64,000 bases of DNA from Acidovorax sp. (GTDB taxonomy: Bacteria; Pseudomonadota; Gammaproteobacteria; Burkholderiales; Burkholderiaceae_C), in contig NZ_JAJTBB010000085.1 of assembly GCF_021287135.1 (NCBI RefSeq), positions 124,001 through 188,000 of the forward strand, written 5' to 3'. Shown one piece after another: positions 9,381 through 17,944 of the stretch. The notes under the pieces were generated by a model. That model saw nothing but the letters and a program-made list of their open reading frames with translations, was not told the DNA's origin and ran no database searches. Within the stretch, counting starts at the first letter, position 1; each line of letters begins with the position of its first letter. The position numbers and the translations under genes are program-made.

Positions 9381-10043
9381 ATGAACAAAACGTTGACCAC
9401 GCTATTCGCCCTGGCTGTCGCTTCCGTGACCGCCATCTCCCATGCCCAGGAAGCCAAGGGCGACGTGGAAGCCGGCAAGCAAAAGATCGCCATGTGCATC
9501 GGCTGCCACGGCATTCCGGGCTACCAGGCCAGCTTCCCGGAAGTGCACAAGGTGCCCATGATTTCGGGCCAGGGCGCCAAGTACATCGCTTCCGCACTGG
9601 TCGCCTACCAGAAGGGGGACCGCAAGCACCCCACCATGCGCGGCATCGCCGAATCGCTGAGCGAGAAGGACATTGCCGACGTCGCCGCCTACTACGAGCA
9701 GCACGGCAAGACCGGCACGGAACTGCCGGCCAAGGCGGGCCGCGAGCCCAGCGTGCAAGTGGCCGCGCTGCTGCAAAAGGGCGCCTGCGTGTCCTGCCAC
9801 GGCGACAACTTCGCCAAGCCCATCGACCCGTCGTACCCCAAGATTGCCGGCCAGCATGCGGACTACCTGTTTGTGGCGCTCAAGTCGTACAAGGTGGAGA
9901 AGAACGCCAACGTGGGCCGCAGCAACGCCATCATGGGCGGCGTGGCCAAGCAGTTCACCAACGCCGAGCTGAAGGCCCTGGCAGGCTACGTTGCCAGCCT
10001 GGACGGCGACCTGCACACCGTGCCCCAGTCGCGCTTTCGCTGA
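9381..10043 (+). CDS. Dihaem cytochrome c (cytochrome c4-like), exported
   Basis: A 220-residue periplasmic electron carrier. It has an N-terminal signal peptide cleaved after about residue 22 (ISHA|QEAKGD), then two class-I cytochrome c domains, each with one CxxCH haem site: CIGCH in the first domain and CVSCH in the second. Methionines that could be axial ligands occur in each half (RGIAE/PTMRG and NAIMGG). The two-domain length and internal duplication fit cytochrome c4, which carries electrons from the bc1 complex to terminal oxidases; the oxidase locus is 25 kb away. It has its own promoter region and a strong terminator, so it is monocistronic. Confidence 0.9.
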   Translation: MNKTLTTLFALAVASVTAISHAQEAKGDVEAGKQKIAMCIGCHGIPGYQASFPEVHKVPMISGQGAKYIASALVAYQKGDRKHPTMRGIAESLSEKDIADVAAYYEQHGKTGTELPAKAGREPSVQVAALLQKGACVSCHGDNFAKPIDPSYPKIAGQHADYLFVALKSYKVEKNANVGRSNAIMGGVAKQFTNAELKALAGYVASLDGDLHTVPQSRFR

Positions 10044-10072
10044 ACGGCCCGCACTGCGCGCCTCGGCCCGAC

Positions 10073-10099
10073 AAAAACCCGGCTCCGCCGGGTTTTTTT
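10073..10099 (+). terminator. Rho-independent terminator of the cytochrome c gene
   Basis: Stem AAACCCGGC / GCCGGGTTT with a three-base loop, followed by a run of seven T. It lies 30 bases after the cytochrome stop codon. Confidence 0.9.
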
Positions 10100-10220
10100 A
10101 TGCCCCTCTGGGGCGGCTTGATAAACGTCAGCGTTTTAGAATGCGCACCGGGTGTCGCAGCCGCGGGGGCTCGGCAGGTTCATGCGCTGGTCGGGCCGCC
10201 GCGCGGCTTTGCCACGACCC

Positions 10221-11483
10221 ATGAACGCATCTCCCACCCTGATCCAGGCCATTGGCGCCCTCCTGTTCGGCCTGGCCATCCTCCACACCTTCTCCACCCG
10301 GTATTTCGAACACCTGGCCCACACGCAGCCGCGGCACGCGGGCATCTGGCATCTGCTGGGCGAGGTGGAGGTGGTGTTCGGATTCTGGGCGCTGGTGCTC
10401 ATGGTGTTCATGTTTTCCCTGGAAGGGAAGAGTGAAGCCACGGCGTACCTGGATTCGCGCAACTTCACCGAGCCGCTGTTCGTCTTCGCCATCATGGTGA
10501 TCGCGGCCACGCGGCCCATCCTGCAGCTGGCGGGTGCCATGGTGCGGCTGCTGGCGCGGTGCCTGCCGTTCCAGCGCGGCGTGGCCATGTATTTCGTGGT
10601 GCTGTCGGCGGTGCCGCTGCTGGGCTCGTTCATCACGGAGCCCGCCGCCATGACGTTGGCGGCGCTGATGCTGCGGGACCTCCTGTTCTCGCAGCCGCTG
10701 TCGAGCAAGCTCAAGTACTCCACCATTGGCGTGCTGTTCGTGAACATTTCCATCGGCGGCACGCTCACGCCGTTTGCAGCCCCGCCGGTGCTGATGGTGG
10801 CCGGCCAATGGGGCTGGGACCTGTGGTTCATGGTGTCCCACTTCGGCTGGAAGGCCGCTGTGGCCGTGGGGGTCAACGCCGGGGTGGCCACGCTGCTGTT
10901 CCGCCACCAGGTCGGGCACATGGGGCGCAAGATCGTAGCCGACGAGTTGCCCGTGCCGTTGTCAGTGATCGCCGTGCACCTGGTGTTCCTGACGCTGGTG
11001 GTGCTCTTTGCGCACCACCCGCCGGTGTTCCTGGGGCTGTTCCTGTTCTTCATGGGCTTTACCCATGCCTACCAGCGCTACCAGAACCCGCTGATCCTGC
11101 GGGAGGCCCTGCTGGTGGCTTTCTTTCTGGCCGGGCTGGTGGTGCTGGGCGGTTTGCAGCAGTGGTGGTTGCAGCCGGTGCTGATGAAGATGGATGCCAA
11201 CGCCGTGTTCTTCGGCGCGGCGGCGCTGACGGCCTTTACCGACAACGCGGCGCTGACCTACCTGGGTTCCTTGGTGGAGGGGCTGAGCCACGAATTCAAG
11301 GTGGCGCTGGTGGCTGGCGCGGTGACGGGCGGCGGCCTGACGGTGATCGCCAATGCGCCCAACCCCGCGGGCGCAGCCATTCTGAAGGAGAAGTTCGCCG
11401 ACCAGGCCATCCATCCTCTGGGGTTGCTGCTGGGTGCGCTGCCGCCCACGCTGGTGGCGGTGCTGGCGTTCCAGCTGCTGTGA
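10221..11483 (+). CDS. Putative Na+/H+ antiporter (PF07399-like)
   Basis: A 420-residue polytopic inner-membrane protein with about eleven hydrophobic segments. Conserved polar stretches within membrane segments include LGSFITEPAAMTLAA, NISIGGTLTPFAAPPVLM and ALTAFTDNAALTYLG, which look like the ion-binding re-entrant motifs of the family annotated as putative Na+/H+ antiporter. The ATG at 10221 is used because the hydrophobic N-terminus begins there; an upstream GTG (10152) adds a basic stretch unlike the family. Ion specificity is not shown by the sequence. It stands alone between a terminator and a convergent gene. Confidence 0.8.
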   Translation: MNASPTLIQAIGALLFGLAILHTFSTRYFEHLAHTQPRHAGIWHLLGEVEVVFGFWALVLMVFMFSLEGKSEATAYLDSRNFTEPLFVFAIMVIAATRPILQLAGAMVRLLARCLPFQRGVAMYFVVLSAVPLLGSFITEPAAMTLAALMLRDLLFSQPLSSKLKYSTIGVLFVNISIGGTLTPFAAPPVLMVAGQWGWDLWFMVSHFGWKAAVAVGVNAGVATLLFRHQVGHMGRKIVADELPVPLSVIAVHLVFLTLVVLFAHHPPVFLGLFLFFMGFTHAYQRYQNPLILREALLVAFFLAGLVVLGGLQQWWLQPVLMKMDANAVFFGAAALTAFTDNAALTYLGSLVEGLSHEFKVALVAGAVTGGGLTVIANAPNPAGAAILKEKFADQAIHPLGLLLGALPPTLVAVLAFQLL

Positions 11484-11505
11484 GGGGGCGCGCGGCGCCT
11501 GCGGG

Positions 11506-11940
11506 TCAGTCCCGCGTGGCGCGCCGCTGCACGCAGGCGATGTAGGCGTCGCCGTCGGGGGGGCGGCCTGCGCGCTGGCTCTCCCAGAGCATCTCTCCCA
11601 GGCATTCCATGGCGGCATGGTGGGCGTCGTGCAGCGAATCCAGGCGCGCCGTCAGCAGCTCCACCGCCTGGCGAATGCCGCGGGGCTGGTCGATGCTGCA
11701 TTGCTCGCTGATGGACAGGTGCATCGACAGGTGCAGGAACGGGTTGGTCTGGCCGGGCGTTTCGTCGTAGTTGCGCGCCACGGCGGCATCGGCGTCCGAG
11801 AGGTCGGCGTGGTACTCGGGGTGCTCGGCAATCCACAGACTGGCCAGCGTCTCGATGGCTTCCATGGGAGCGCCGGCCTGGGTCTTGCTGTGCACGCCGC
11901 ACAGAAAACGGCGCACGTCGGCTTGGGAGGGGCTGAACAT
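11506..11940 (-). CDS. DUF1841 family protein
   Basis: A 144-residue soluble protein of unknown function that matches the DUF1841 family in length and in its motifs: the N-terminal FSPSQADVRRFLCGVH, the NPFLHLSMHLSISEQ block and a C-terminal ECLGEMLWE...G.PPDGDAY. Converges on the antiporter gene with 22 bases between the stops. Confidence 0.8.
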   Translation of the reverse strand: MFSPSQADVRRFLCGVHSKTQAGAPMEAIETLASLWIAEHPEYHADLSDADAAVARNYDETPGQTNPFLHLSMHLSISEQCSIDQPRGIRQAVELLTARLDSLHDAHHAAMECLGEMLWESQRAGRPPDGDAYIACVQRRATRD

Positions 11941-12138
11941 GGGCCGAGCGTAGCACGGGCACTCTTCGCTCCGGGTGGGCGGGGACACCGGCGCACCGGC
12001 CCGGGGTGCTGCACGCCGCGGCGGCGTCCTACGCGCCGCGGCCTTGCGGCCACCTACATTGGCGGAGCGCAGAGATGAGGGCGGGGGCCGCTGTGCACTA
12101 TTCACCAGTCCAGTCCCCGGTGCAGGGAGATATTTGCC

Positions 12139-12363
12139 ATGAATGCAATGCGTATCGTCGGTGTCCTGTTGCTGCTGCTGGGCCTGGCTGCGTTCTGGGC
12201 CGGTGGCAGCCCGTATGCGCGCGAGCCGGCCCCGGCAGCGCTGTCGCCGGTGCAATGGATGGTGCAGGAGCAGCAGGACGCCTTCGTGATCCCGCAGTGG
12301 GCGAGCCTGGGCGCGATGGTGCTCGGCGGTGCCGCGTTGGTGCTGGGGTTTCGCCGGCGCTGA
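12139..12363 (+). CDS. Small two-helix membrane protein (DUF3185-like)
   Basis: A 74-residue protein with two membrane helices (residues 4-23 and 53-69) joined by an extracytoplasmic loop and ending in a basic tail (GFRRR), in keeping with DUF3185 proteins. A good ribosome-binding site, GGGAGA, precedes the ATG by seven bases. Function unknown. It ends 34 bases before the convergent IclR gene. Confidence 0.7.
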   Translation: MNAMRIVGVLLLLLGLAAFWAGGSPYAREPAPAALSPVQWMVQEQQDAFVIPQWASLGAMVLGGAALVLGFRRR

Positions 12364-12396
12364 CCGTAGGGGCGTCCAGCTTTTCACCGGCCTCAG

Positions 12397-13218
12397 CTAG
12401 CGCAGCGGCGCCCCCATCCGGTGTGAAATGGCCGCGGCGGCGCGCAGGAGCTCCGGCAGCATGTGCTCGCGCATGTGGGCCTCGCTGGTGCGGTTGGCCT
12501 GGCCGCTGATGTTCAGGGCCGCCACCGTGCGGCCGCTGCGGTCCGTGAGCGGTGCGGCGATCGAGATCAGACCTTCCTCCAGCTCCTGGTTCACCAGGCA
12601 CCAGCCCTGGGTGCGCACGGCGCGGATGCGCTCCAGCAGCCCGTCCCGATCGCTGGTGGTGTGCTCGGTGTGGCGCGCCAGCGGCACGGAGGCCAGCCGC
12701 GCCTGCAGCGTGTCGTCGGGCAAGGCCGCGAGCAGCACCCGCCCCATGGACGTCCACAGCGCGGGCAGGCGCGAACCCACGCCCAGGGTGGTGCGCATGA
12801 TCTTGTGCGTGGGCACGCGCAGCACGTAGACGATGTCCAGGCCGTCCAGCACGGCGGCAGAGGACGACTCGCGCACCGCCTCCACCAAGTCTTCCATCAC
12901 CGGCTCGGCCAGGTTCCAGATCGGCAGCGAGGACAGGTACGCAAAGCCCAGATCCAGGATGCGCGGGCTCAGCCGGAACAGTTTGCCGTCCGTCTCCACA
13001 TAGCCCAGCGTCTGCAGCGTGAGCAGGATGCGGCGCGCGCCGGCGCGGGTCAGGCCGGTGCGGGCCGCCACCTCGCTCAGCGTCTGCTCGGGCGTGGCCG
13101 CGCTGAACGAACGGATGACCTCCAGCCCGCGCGCGAACGACTGCACATAGCTGTCGCTGGGTTTCGGGTCCGTCGTTCGCGCGGCAGGGTCTTTGCCTTC
13201 GGGCATTTGGGAATTCAT
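12397..13218 (-). CDS. IclR-family regulator of the pca genes
   Basis: A 273-residue regulator with an N-terminal winged HTH (residues ~25-80, including TLSEVAARTGLTRAGARRIL) and a C-terminal IclR effector domain (PLTDRSGRTVAALNISGQ). It resembles the PcaR/PobR/CatR branch of the family, in which an aromatic-pathway intermediate is the effector. It is divergent from pcaI with 91 bases between starts, so it most likely controls pcaIJF. The start at 13218 (MNSQMPEG) is preferred over 13320, which would run through the operator region and into pcaI. The exact effector is not shown by sequence. Confidence 0.87.
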   Translation of the reverse strand: MNSQMPEGKDPAARTTDPKPSDSYVQSFARGLEVIRSFSAATPEQTLSEVAARTGLTRAGARRILLTLQTLGYVETDGKLFRLSPRILDLGFAYLSSLPIWNLAEPVMEDLVEAVRESSSAAVLDGLDIVYVLRVPTHKIMRTTLGVGSRLPALWTSMGRVLLAALPDDTLQARLASVPLARHTEHTTSDRDGLLERIRAVRTQGWCLVNQELEEGLISIAAPLTDRSGRTVAALNISGQANRTSEAHMREHMLPELLRAAAAISHRMGAPLR

Positions 13219-13269
13219 ACGTGTGCCAACTATAATTCTTTTAGCGAACATTTGTTCTATATGCGAACA
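13207..13269. promoter_or_regulatory. pcaI promoter and likely IclR operator
   Basis: On the plus strand TTGGGA (13207-13212) and TATAAT (13231-13236) are 18 bases apart. Just downstream lie two direct GCGAACA motifs (13244-13250 and 13263-13269, 19 bases start to start); the first is half of the palindrome GAACA-TT-TGTTC. Paired repeats in the divergent region of an IclR gene fit a regulator binding site. The promoter call is weaker than the repeat call. Confidence 0.55.
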
Positions 13270-13309
13270 AATACGAAAGAGACAACAGAGTAACCAAGAA
13301 AGCGTTGCA

Positions 13310-14011
13310 ATGATCAACAAACTGGCGGACTCGGTGGCCCAGGCCCTTCAGGGGGTGCAGGATGGTGCCACGGTGTTGATTGGCGGGTTCGGCACGGCGG
13401 GCATTCCCGGCGAGCTGATCGACGGCCTGATCGCGCAGGGTGCCCGCGACCTCACGGTGGTGAACAACAACGCCGGCAACGGCGACCAGGGCCTGGCCGC
13501 GCTGCTGCAGACCGGCCGCGTGCGCAAGATCATCTGCAGCTTTCCGCGCCAGGTGGATAGCCATGTGTTCGACGGGCTGTACCGCAGCGGCAAGCTGGAG
13601 CTGGAATTGGTGCCCCAGGGCAACCTGGCCGAGCGCCTGCGCGCAGCGGGGGCCGGCATCGGCGCGTTCTTCTGCCCCACGGCCTATGGCACCGAACTCG
13701 CAGCCGGGAAGGAAACGCGCGAGATCAATGGCAAACACTACGTGCTCGAATACCCCATCCATGGCGACGTGGCGCTGATCAAGGCCGAGCAGGGCGACCG
13801 CTGGGGCAACCTCACCTACAGCATGTCGGCGCGCAACTTCGGCCCCGTCATGGCCACCGCCGCCAAGACCACCATCGCCACCGTGCATGAGGTGGTGGAG
13901 CTGGGCGCCCTGGACCCCGAGGCCATCGTCACCCCCGGCATCTACGTGACCCACGTCGTGAAGATCGAGCGCACGGCCACGCAGGCGGGCGGCTTCAAGC
14001 AATCTGCGTGA
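13310..14011 (+). CDS. pcaI: 3-oxoadipate CoA-transferase subunit A
   Basis: The alpha subunit of the succinyl-CoA:3-oxoadipate CoA-transferase of the 3-oxoadipate pathway. The 233-residue protein has the family-1 CoA-transferase signature (GGFGTAGIPGELIDGL) near residue 25 and long stretches in the PcaI order (NNNAGNGDQGLAALL, CSFPRQVDSHVFDGLYR, GKHYVLEYPIHGDVALIKA, YSMSARNFGPVMA). The active-site glutamate lies in the partner subunit, encoded next. Likely regulated by the divergent IclR gene. Confidence 0.93.
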   Translation: MINKLADSVAQALQGVQDGATVLIGGFGTAGIPGELIDGLIAQGARDLTVVNNNAGNGDQGLAALLQTGRVRKIICSFPRQVDSHVFDGLYRSGKLELELVPQGNLAERLRAAGAGIGAFFCPTAYGTELAAGKETREINGKHYVLEYPIHGDVALIKAEQGDRWGNLTYSMSARNFGPVMATAAKTTIATVHEVVELGALDPEAIVTPGIYVTHVVKIERTATQAGGFKQSA

Positions 14012-14052
14012 GGTTTTGAATGAAATCGACCTCTAGCGCAGAAGGGACAAGC

Positions 14053-14703
14053 GTGAACAGCTATCAAAAACGCAGCAAAGACGAGTTGGCAAAGCGCGTG
14101 GCGCAAGACATCCACGACGGCGCCTACGTCAACCTGGGCATCGGCCAGCCCACGCTGGTGGCCAACCACATTCCCGCGGGGCGCGAGGTCATCCTGCAAA
14201 GCGAGAACGGCATCCTGGGCATGGGGCCCGCGCCGGCGGCGGGGCGGGAGGACTACGACCTCATCAACGCCGGCAAGCAGCCCGTGACGCTGCTGCCCGG
14301 CGGCGCGTACTTCCACCACGCCGACAGCTTCGCCATGATGCGCGGCGGCCACCTGGACATCTGCGTGCTGGGCGCCTTCCAGGTGTCGGCCACGGGCGAC
14401 CTGGCCAACTGGAGCACGGGCGAGCGCGGCGCCATCCCGGCCGTGGGTGGCGCCATGGACCTGGCCATCGGCGCTAAGCAGACCTGGGTGATGATGGACC
14501 TGCTCACCAAGCAGGGCGCGAGCAAGGTTGTCGAGCGCTGCACGTATCCCCTGACCGGTGTCGCGTGCGTGAAGCGCATCTACACCGATCTGTGCACACT
14601 GGCCTGCACGACCGCCGGGCTGCAGCTCATCGACACCGTGCCCGGCCTGTCGCTGGCCGCGCTGGAGCGGCTGGTGGGCCTGCCCATCCGCCCCGCCGCC
14701 TGA
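14053..14703 (+). CDS. pcaJ: 3-oxoadipate CoA-transferase subunit B
   Basis: The beta subunit of 3-oxoadipate CoA-transferase, carrying the catalytic glutamate in SENGILGMGP (Glu51 with this start). LNxGIGQPTLVANHI near the start and PLTGVACVKRIYTDL near the end are family motifs. The GTG at 14053 is chosen because GAAGGGA lies at suitable spacing before it and because it gives an N-terminus (NSYQKRSKDELAKRVA) of normal family length. An ATG at 14020 would add 11 residues and also has a GAGG upstream, so the start is not certain. Confidence 0.92.
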   Translation: MNSYQKRSKDELAKRVAQDIHDGAYVNLGIGQPTLVANHIPAGREVILQSENGILGMGPAPAAGREDYDLINAGKQPVTLLPGGAYFHHADSFAMMRGGHLDICVLGAFQVSATGDLANWSTGERGAIPAVGGAMDLAIGAKQTWVMMDLLTKQGASKVVERCTYPLTGVACVKRIYTDLCTLACTTAGLQLIDTVPGLSLAALERLVGLPIRPAA

Positions 14704-14734
14704 CGAATCCCCCAAGAACCGAGGAGACAACACC

Positions 14735-15946
14735 ATGAGCCCCCAACGCCAAGCCTTTATCTGCGACGCCATCCGCACCCCCTTCGGCCGCTACGGCGGC
14801 GCATTGAGCAGCGTGCGCACCGACGACCTGGGCGCCATCCCCATCCAGGCCCTGATGGACCGCAACCCCGGCGTGGACTGGGCGGCGGTGACCGACGTGC
14901 TCTACGGCTGCGCCAACCAGGCTGGCGAGGACAACCGCAACGTGGCCCACATGGCCAGCCTGCTGGCGGGCCTGCCCGTGGAGGTGCCCGGCGCCACCAT
15001 CAACCGCCTGTGCGGCTCGGGGCTCGACGCCGTGGGCACCGCAGCGCGGGCCATCAAGGCGGGCGAGGCCGGCCTGATGATCGCGGGCGGCGTGGAAAGC
15101 ATGAGCCGCGCCCCCTTCGTCATGCCCAAGGCCGAGTCGGCCTTCAGCCGCAACAACGCGGTGTATGACACGACGATTGGCTGGCGCTTCGTCAACAAGC
15201 TGATGAAGGAAAAGTACGGCGTCGATTCCATGCCCGAAACCGCCGAGAACGTCGCGACCGACTTTGGCATCGAGCGCGAAGCGCAAGACCGCATGGCCCT
15301 GCGCAGCCAGCTCAACGCCGTGGCAGCCATCCAGGCCGGCCACCTGGCGCGCGAGATCGTGCCCGTGCGCATCCCGCAGAAGAAGGGCGACGCCCTCATC
15401 GTCAGCCAGGACGAGCACCCGCGCGAGACCAGCCTGGAAGCGCTGGCCAAGCTCAAGGGCGTGGTGCGGCCCGATGGCACCGTGACGGCGGGCAACGCCA
15501 GCGGCGTGAACGACGGCGCCTGCGCCCTGCTGCTGGCCGATGAAGCCAACGCCGCCAAGTACGGCCTCAAGCCCCGCGCCCGCGTGGTGGGCATGGCCGT
15601 GGCCGGGGTGGCGCCGCGCATCATGGGCTTTGGCCCCACGCCCGCCACGCAGAAGGTGCTGGCGCAGACGGGCCTGACCATCGACCACCTGGACGTGATC
15701 GAGCTGAACGAAGCCTTTGCCGCGCAGGGCCTGGCCGTGCTGCGCGCGCTGGGTATCCAGGACGACGACGCGCGCGTCAACGCGTGGGGCGGCGCCATTG
15801 CGCTGGGCCACCCGCTGGGCGCCAGTGGCGCGCGGCTGGTCACCACCGCCGTCAACCGCCTCCACGAACACGCGGGCCAATACGCGCTGTGCACCATGTG
15901 CATCGGCGTGGGCCAGGGCATTGCCGTGATCCTGGAGCGCGTGTGA
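14735..15946 (+). CDS. pcaF: 3-oxoadipyl-CoA thiolase
   Basis: Cleaves 3-oxoadipyl-CoA with CoA to succinyl-CoA and acetyl-CoA, the last step of the pathway. The 403-residue protein has the thiolase nucleophile Cys93 in INRLCGSGLDAVGTAARA, the GHPLGASGARL motif with the catalytic His, and the C-terminal CIGVGQGIAVILE containing the second active cysteine. A ribosome-binding site GAGGAGA precedes the ATG. Length and the block MPKAESAFSRNNAVYDTTIG fit PcaF/PaaE rather than a general acetoacetyl-CoA thiolase. Confidence 0.93.
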   Translation: MSPQRQAFICDAIRTPFGRYGGALSSVRTDDLGAIPIQALMDRNPGVDWAAVTDVLYGCANQAGEDNRNVAHMASLLAGLPVEVPGATINRLCGSGLDAVGTAARAIKAGEAGLMIAGGVESMSRAPFVMPKAESAFSRNNAVYDTTIGWRFVNKLMKEKYGVDSMPETAENVATDFGIEREAQDRMALRSQLNAVAAIQAGHLAREIVPVRIPQKKGDALIVSQDEHPRETSLEALAKLKGVVRPDGTVTAGNASGVNDGACALLLADEANAAKYGLKPRARVVGMAVAGVAPRIMGFGPTPATQKVLAQTGLTIDHLDVIELNEAFAAQGLAVLRALGIQDDDARVNAWGGAIALGHPLGASGARLVTTAVNRLHEHAGQYALCTMCIGVGQGIAVILERV

Positions 15947-15948
15947 GC

Positions 15949-16683
15949 ATGGCGGACCCACGCACACCCGTCACCGTCGTCACCGGCGCCAGCAACGGTA
16001 TTGGCAAGGCCATTGCCGAGGCGCTGCTGGCCCAGGGCCGCGCCGTGGTCAACCTGGACTACGTGCTGCCCACGTGGAGCCACCCGCTGCTCACCTCCTA
16101 CCAAGGCGACCTCACCGACGAAGCATCGACCCGCGAGCGCGCCGCCGAGATTGCGGCCCGGCACCACGTCACGGCGCTGGTGAACAACGCGGGCGCCACG
16201 CGCCCCGGCACCATCGACACCGCCACCACTGCGCAGCTGGATGACGTGGTGGGCCTGCACCTGCGCGCGCCCATGCTGTTGGTGCAGGCCTTTTTGCCCA
16301 CCCTGCGCGCCAGCGGCCAGGGCCGCATCGTCAACATGTCGTCGCGCGCCGCCTTGGGCAAGGGCGAGCGCATCGTCTACTCGGCCACCAAGGCGGGCCT
16401 GATCGGCATGACGCGCACGCTGGCCATGGAGCTGGGGCGTGACGGCATCACCGTCAACGCCATTGGCCCCGGGCCGATTGCCACGGAACTGTTCCGCCAG
16501 AGCAACCCCGACGGCGCGCCGCAGACGCAGCGCATCCTGAACAGCATCGCCGTGGGCCGCATGGGCACACCGGAGGACGTGGCGCGCGCGGCGCTGTTCT
16601 TTCTTGCGCCCGACAACGGCTTTGTGACGGGCCAGGTGTTGTACGTGTGCGGCGGCACCACGCTGGGGGTGGCGCCTGTTTGA
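15949..16683 (+). CDS. SDR-family oxidoreductase in the pca operon
   Basis: A classical short-chain dehydrogenase of 244 residues: TGASNGIG cofactor motif near residue 12, NNAGA near residue 80, the catalytic Ser in NMSSRA and YSATK for Tyr and Lys. It starts two bases after the pcaF TGA; a GTG at 15943 that overlaps the stop is an alternative. The position makes it part of the pca transcription unit, so it probably oxidises or reduces an intermediate of a feeder pathway; the substrate is unknown. A hairpin CACCCC-CAAA-GGGGTG without a T-run follows at 16705-16722. Confidence 0.87.
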   Translation: MADPRTPVTVVTGASNGIGKAIAEALLAQGRAVVNLDYVLPTWSHPLLTSYQGDLTDEASTRERAAEIAARHHVTALVNNAGATRPGTIDTATTAQLDDVVGLHLRAPMLLVQAFLPTLRASGQGRIVNMSSRAALGKGERIVYSATKAGLIGMTRTLAMELGRDGITVNAIGPGPIATELFRQSNPDGAPQTQRILNSIAVGRMGTPEDVARAALFFLAPDNGFVTGQVLYVCGGTTLGVAPV

Positions 16684-16833
16684 CAGCCTGACCTGATTCC
16701 CACGTCACCCCCAAAGGGGTGAACCAACGACTCTCGCCCGGGGGGCATCCGCACCCGGTTGAGGCCATGGCGCGGCCGGCTCGGCACCTGCGGCGCTGAA
16801 GTATTTCATCCACCTTATTGAAGGAGACAAACC

Positions 16834-17847
16834 ATGACCCATTCCCTCCACGCCACCCGCCGCTTCGCGCTGTCGGCCGCCGCATGCGCTGGCATCGCCG
16901 CCATCGCGGGTGCTGGCCTGCTGGGCAGCAGCGCCGCATTGGCACAGGCCTATCCCACCAAGCCCGTCACCATCATCGTGCCCTTTGCCGCCGGTGGCAC
17001 CACCGACATCCTGGCCCGCATCATCGGCCAGGCGCTGACCACCGAGCTGGGCCAGTCCGTCATCGTGGACAACCGCGCGGGCGCAGGCGGCAACATCGGC
17101 GGCGCCCTGGCAGCCAAGTCCCCGGCAGACGGCTACACGCTGTTCATGGGCACGGTGGGCACGCACGCCATCAACGCCAGCCTGTACAAGAAGATGCCGT
17201 TCGACCCCGTGAAGGACTTTGCGCCGCTCACGCGCGTGGCCAACGTGCCCAACCTGCTGGTGGCCAACCCGGCCCAGCCGTTCAAGACGGTGAAGGAACT
17301 GATCGCCTACGCCAAGGCCAACCCGGGCAAGGTGAACTTCGGCTCGTCGGGCAACGGCAGCTCCATCCACCTGTCGGGCGAGCTGTTCAAGAGCCTGGCC
17401 AAGGTGGACATGGTGCATGTGCCATACAAAGGCAGCGCCCCCGCCGTGACGGACCTGCTGGGCAACCAGATCGCCATCATGTTCGACAACATGCCCTCGG
17501 CCATTCAACACGTGCGCAGCGGCAAGCTGGTGCCGATTGCGGTGACCACGGCCAAGCGCTCGCCCGAGCTGCCCAACGTGCCCACCATCGCCGAAGCGGG
17601 CGTGCCCGGGTACGAGGCCACGTCGTGGTTCGGCATGTTTGCCCCGGCCGGCACGCCAGCGCCCGTGGTGGCCCAGCTGAACAAGGCCATCGTGAAGGTG
17701 CTGAACCAGCCGGACGTGAAGAAAAAGATCAACGAGCAGGGCGCCGAGACCTATGGCGAAACGCCCGAGCAGTTTGCTGCTTTTATCCAGGCGGAATCCG
17801 TCAAGTGGGGCAAGGTGGTCAAGGAGTCGGGCGCGAGTCTGGACTGA
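16834..17847 (+). CDS. Bug-family tripartite tricarboxylate transporter receptor
   Basis: A periplasmic solute-binding receptor of 337 residues with a cleavable signal peptide (cleavage after ALAQA, about residue 39). Family motifs include YPTKPVTIIVPFAAGGTTDILARI, DNRAGAGGNIGG and PTIAEAGVPGYEA. GGAGACAAACC precedes the ATG as a ribosome-binding site. Bug receptors are often orphans that serve a distant membrane transporter; none is seen here. Its position after pcaIJF suggests a carboxylated aromatic or related acid as ligand, which is inference. Confidence 0.9.
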   Translation: MTHSLHATRRFALSAAACAGIAAIAGAGLLGSSAALAQAYPTKPVTIIVPFAAGGTTDILARIIGQALTTELGQSVIVDNRAGAGGNIGGALAAKSPADGYTLFMGTVGTHAINASLYKKMPFDPVKDFAPLTRVANVPNLLVANPAQPFKTVKELIAYAKANPGKVNFGSSGNGSSIHLSGELFKSLAKVDMVHVPYKGSAPAVTDLLGNQIAIMFDNMPSAIQHVRSGKLVPIAVTTAKRSPELPNVPTIAEAGVPGYEATSWFGMFAPAGTPAPVVAQLNKAIVKVLNQPDVKKKINEQGAETYGETPEQFAAFIQAESVKWGKVVKESGASLD

Positions 17848-17882
17848 TCTGCGCCGGCATTGACGACAGCCCCCCACGGACG

Positions 17883-17923
17883 GCTGCGACCGTTTGCGCG
17901 ACAAGCGGTCGCAGCTGTTTTCA
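17883..17923 (+). terminator. Rho-independent terminator after the Bug receptor gene
   Basis: Ten-base stem GCTGCGACCG / CGGTCGCAGC (arms 17883-17892 and 17906-17915) followed by TGTTTTC. It closes the pca-associated unit and also lies just before the convergent SDR stop codon. Confidence 0.75.
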
Positions 17924-17944
17924 TTGCAACGGAGGGTTCCGTGC

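Noticed and set aside
16705-16722. Hairpin CACCCC-CAAA-GGGGTG as terminator of the pca operon
   Set aside because: No T-run follows, and the Bug gene continues in the same direction; mentioned only as a hairpin.
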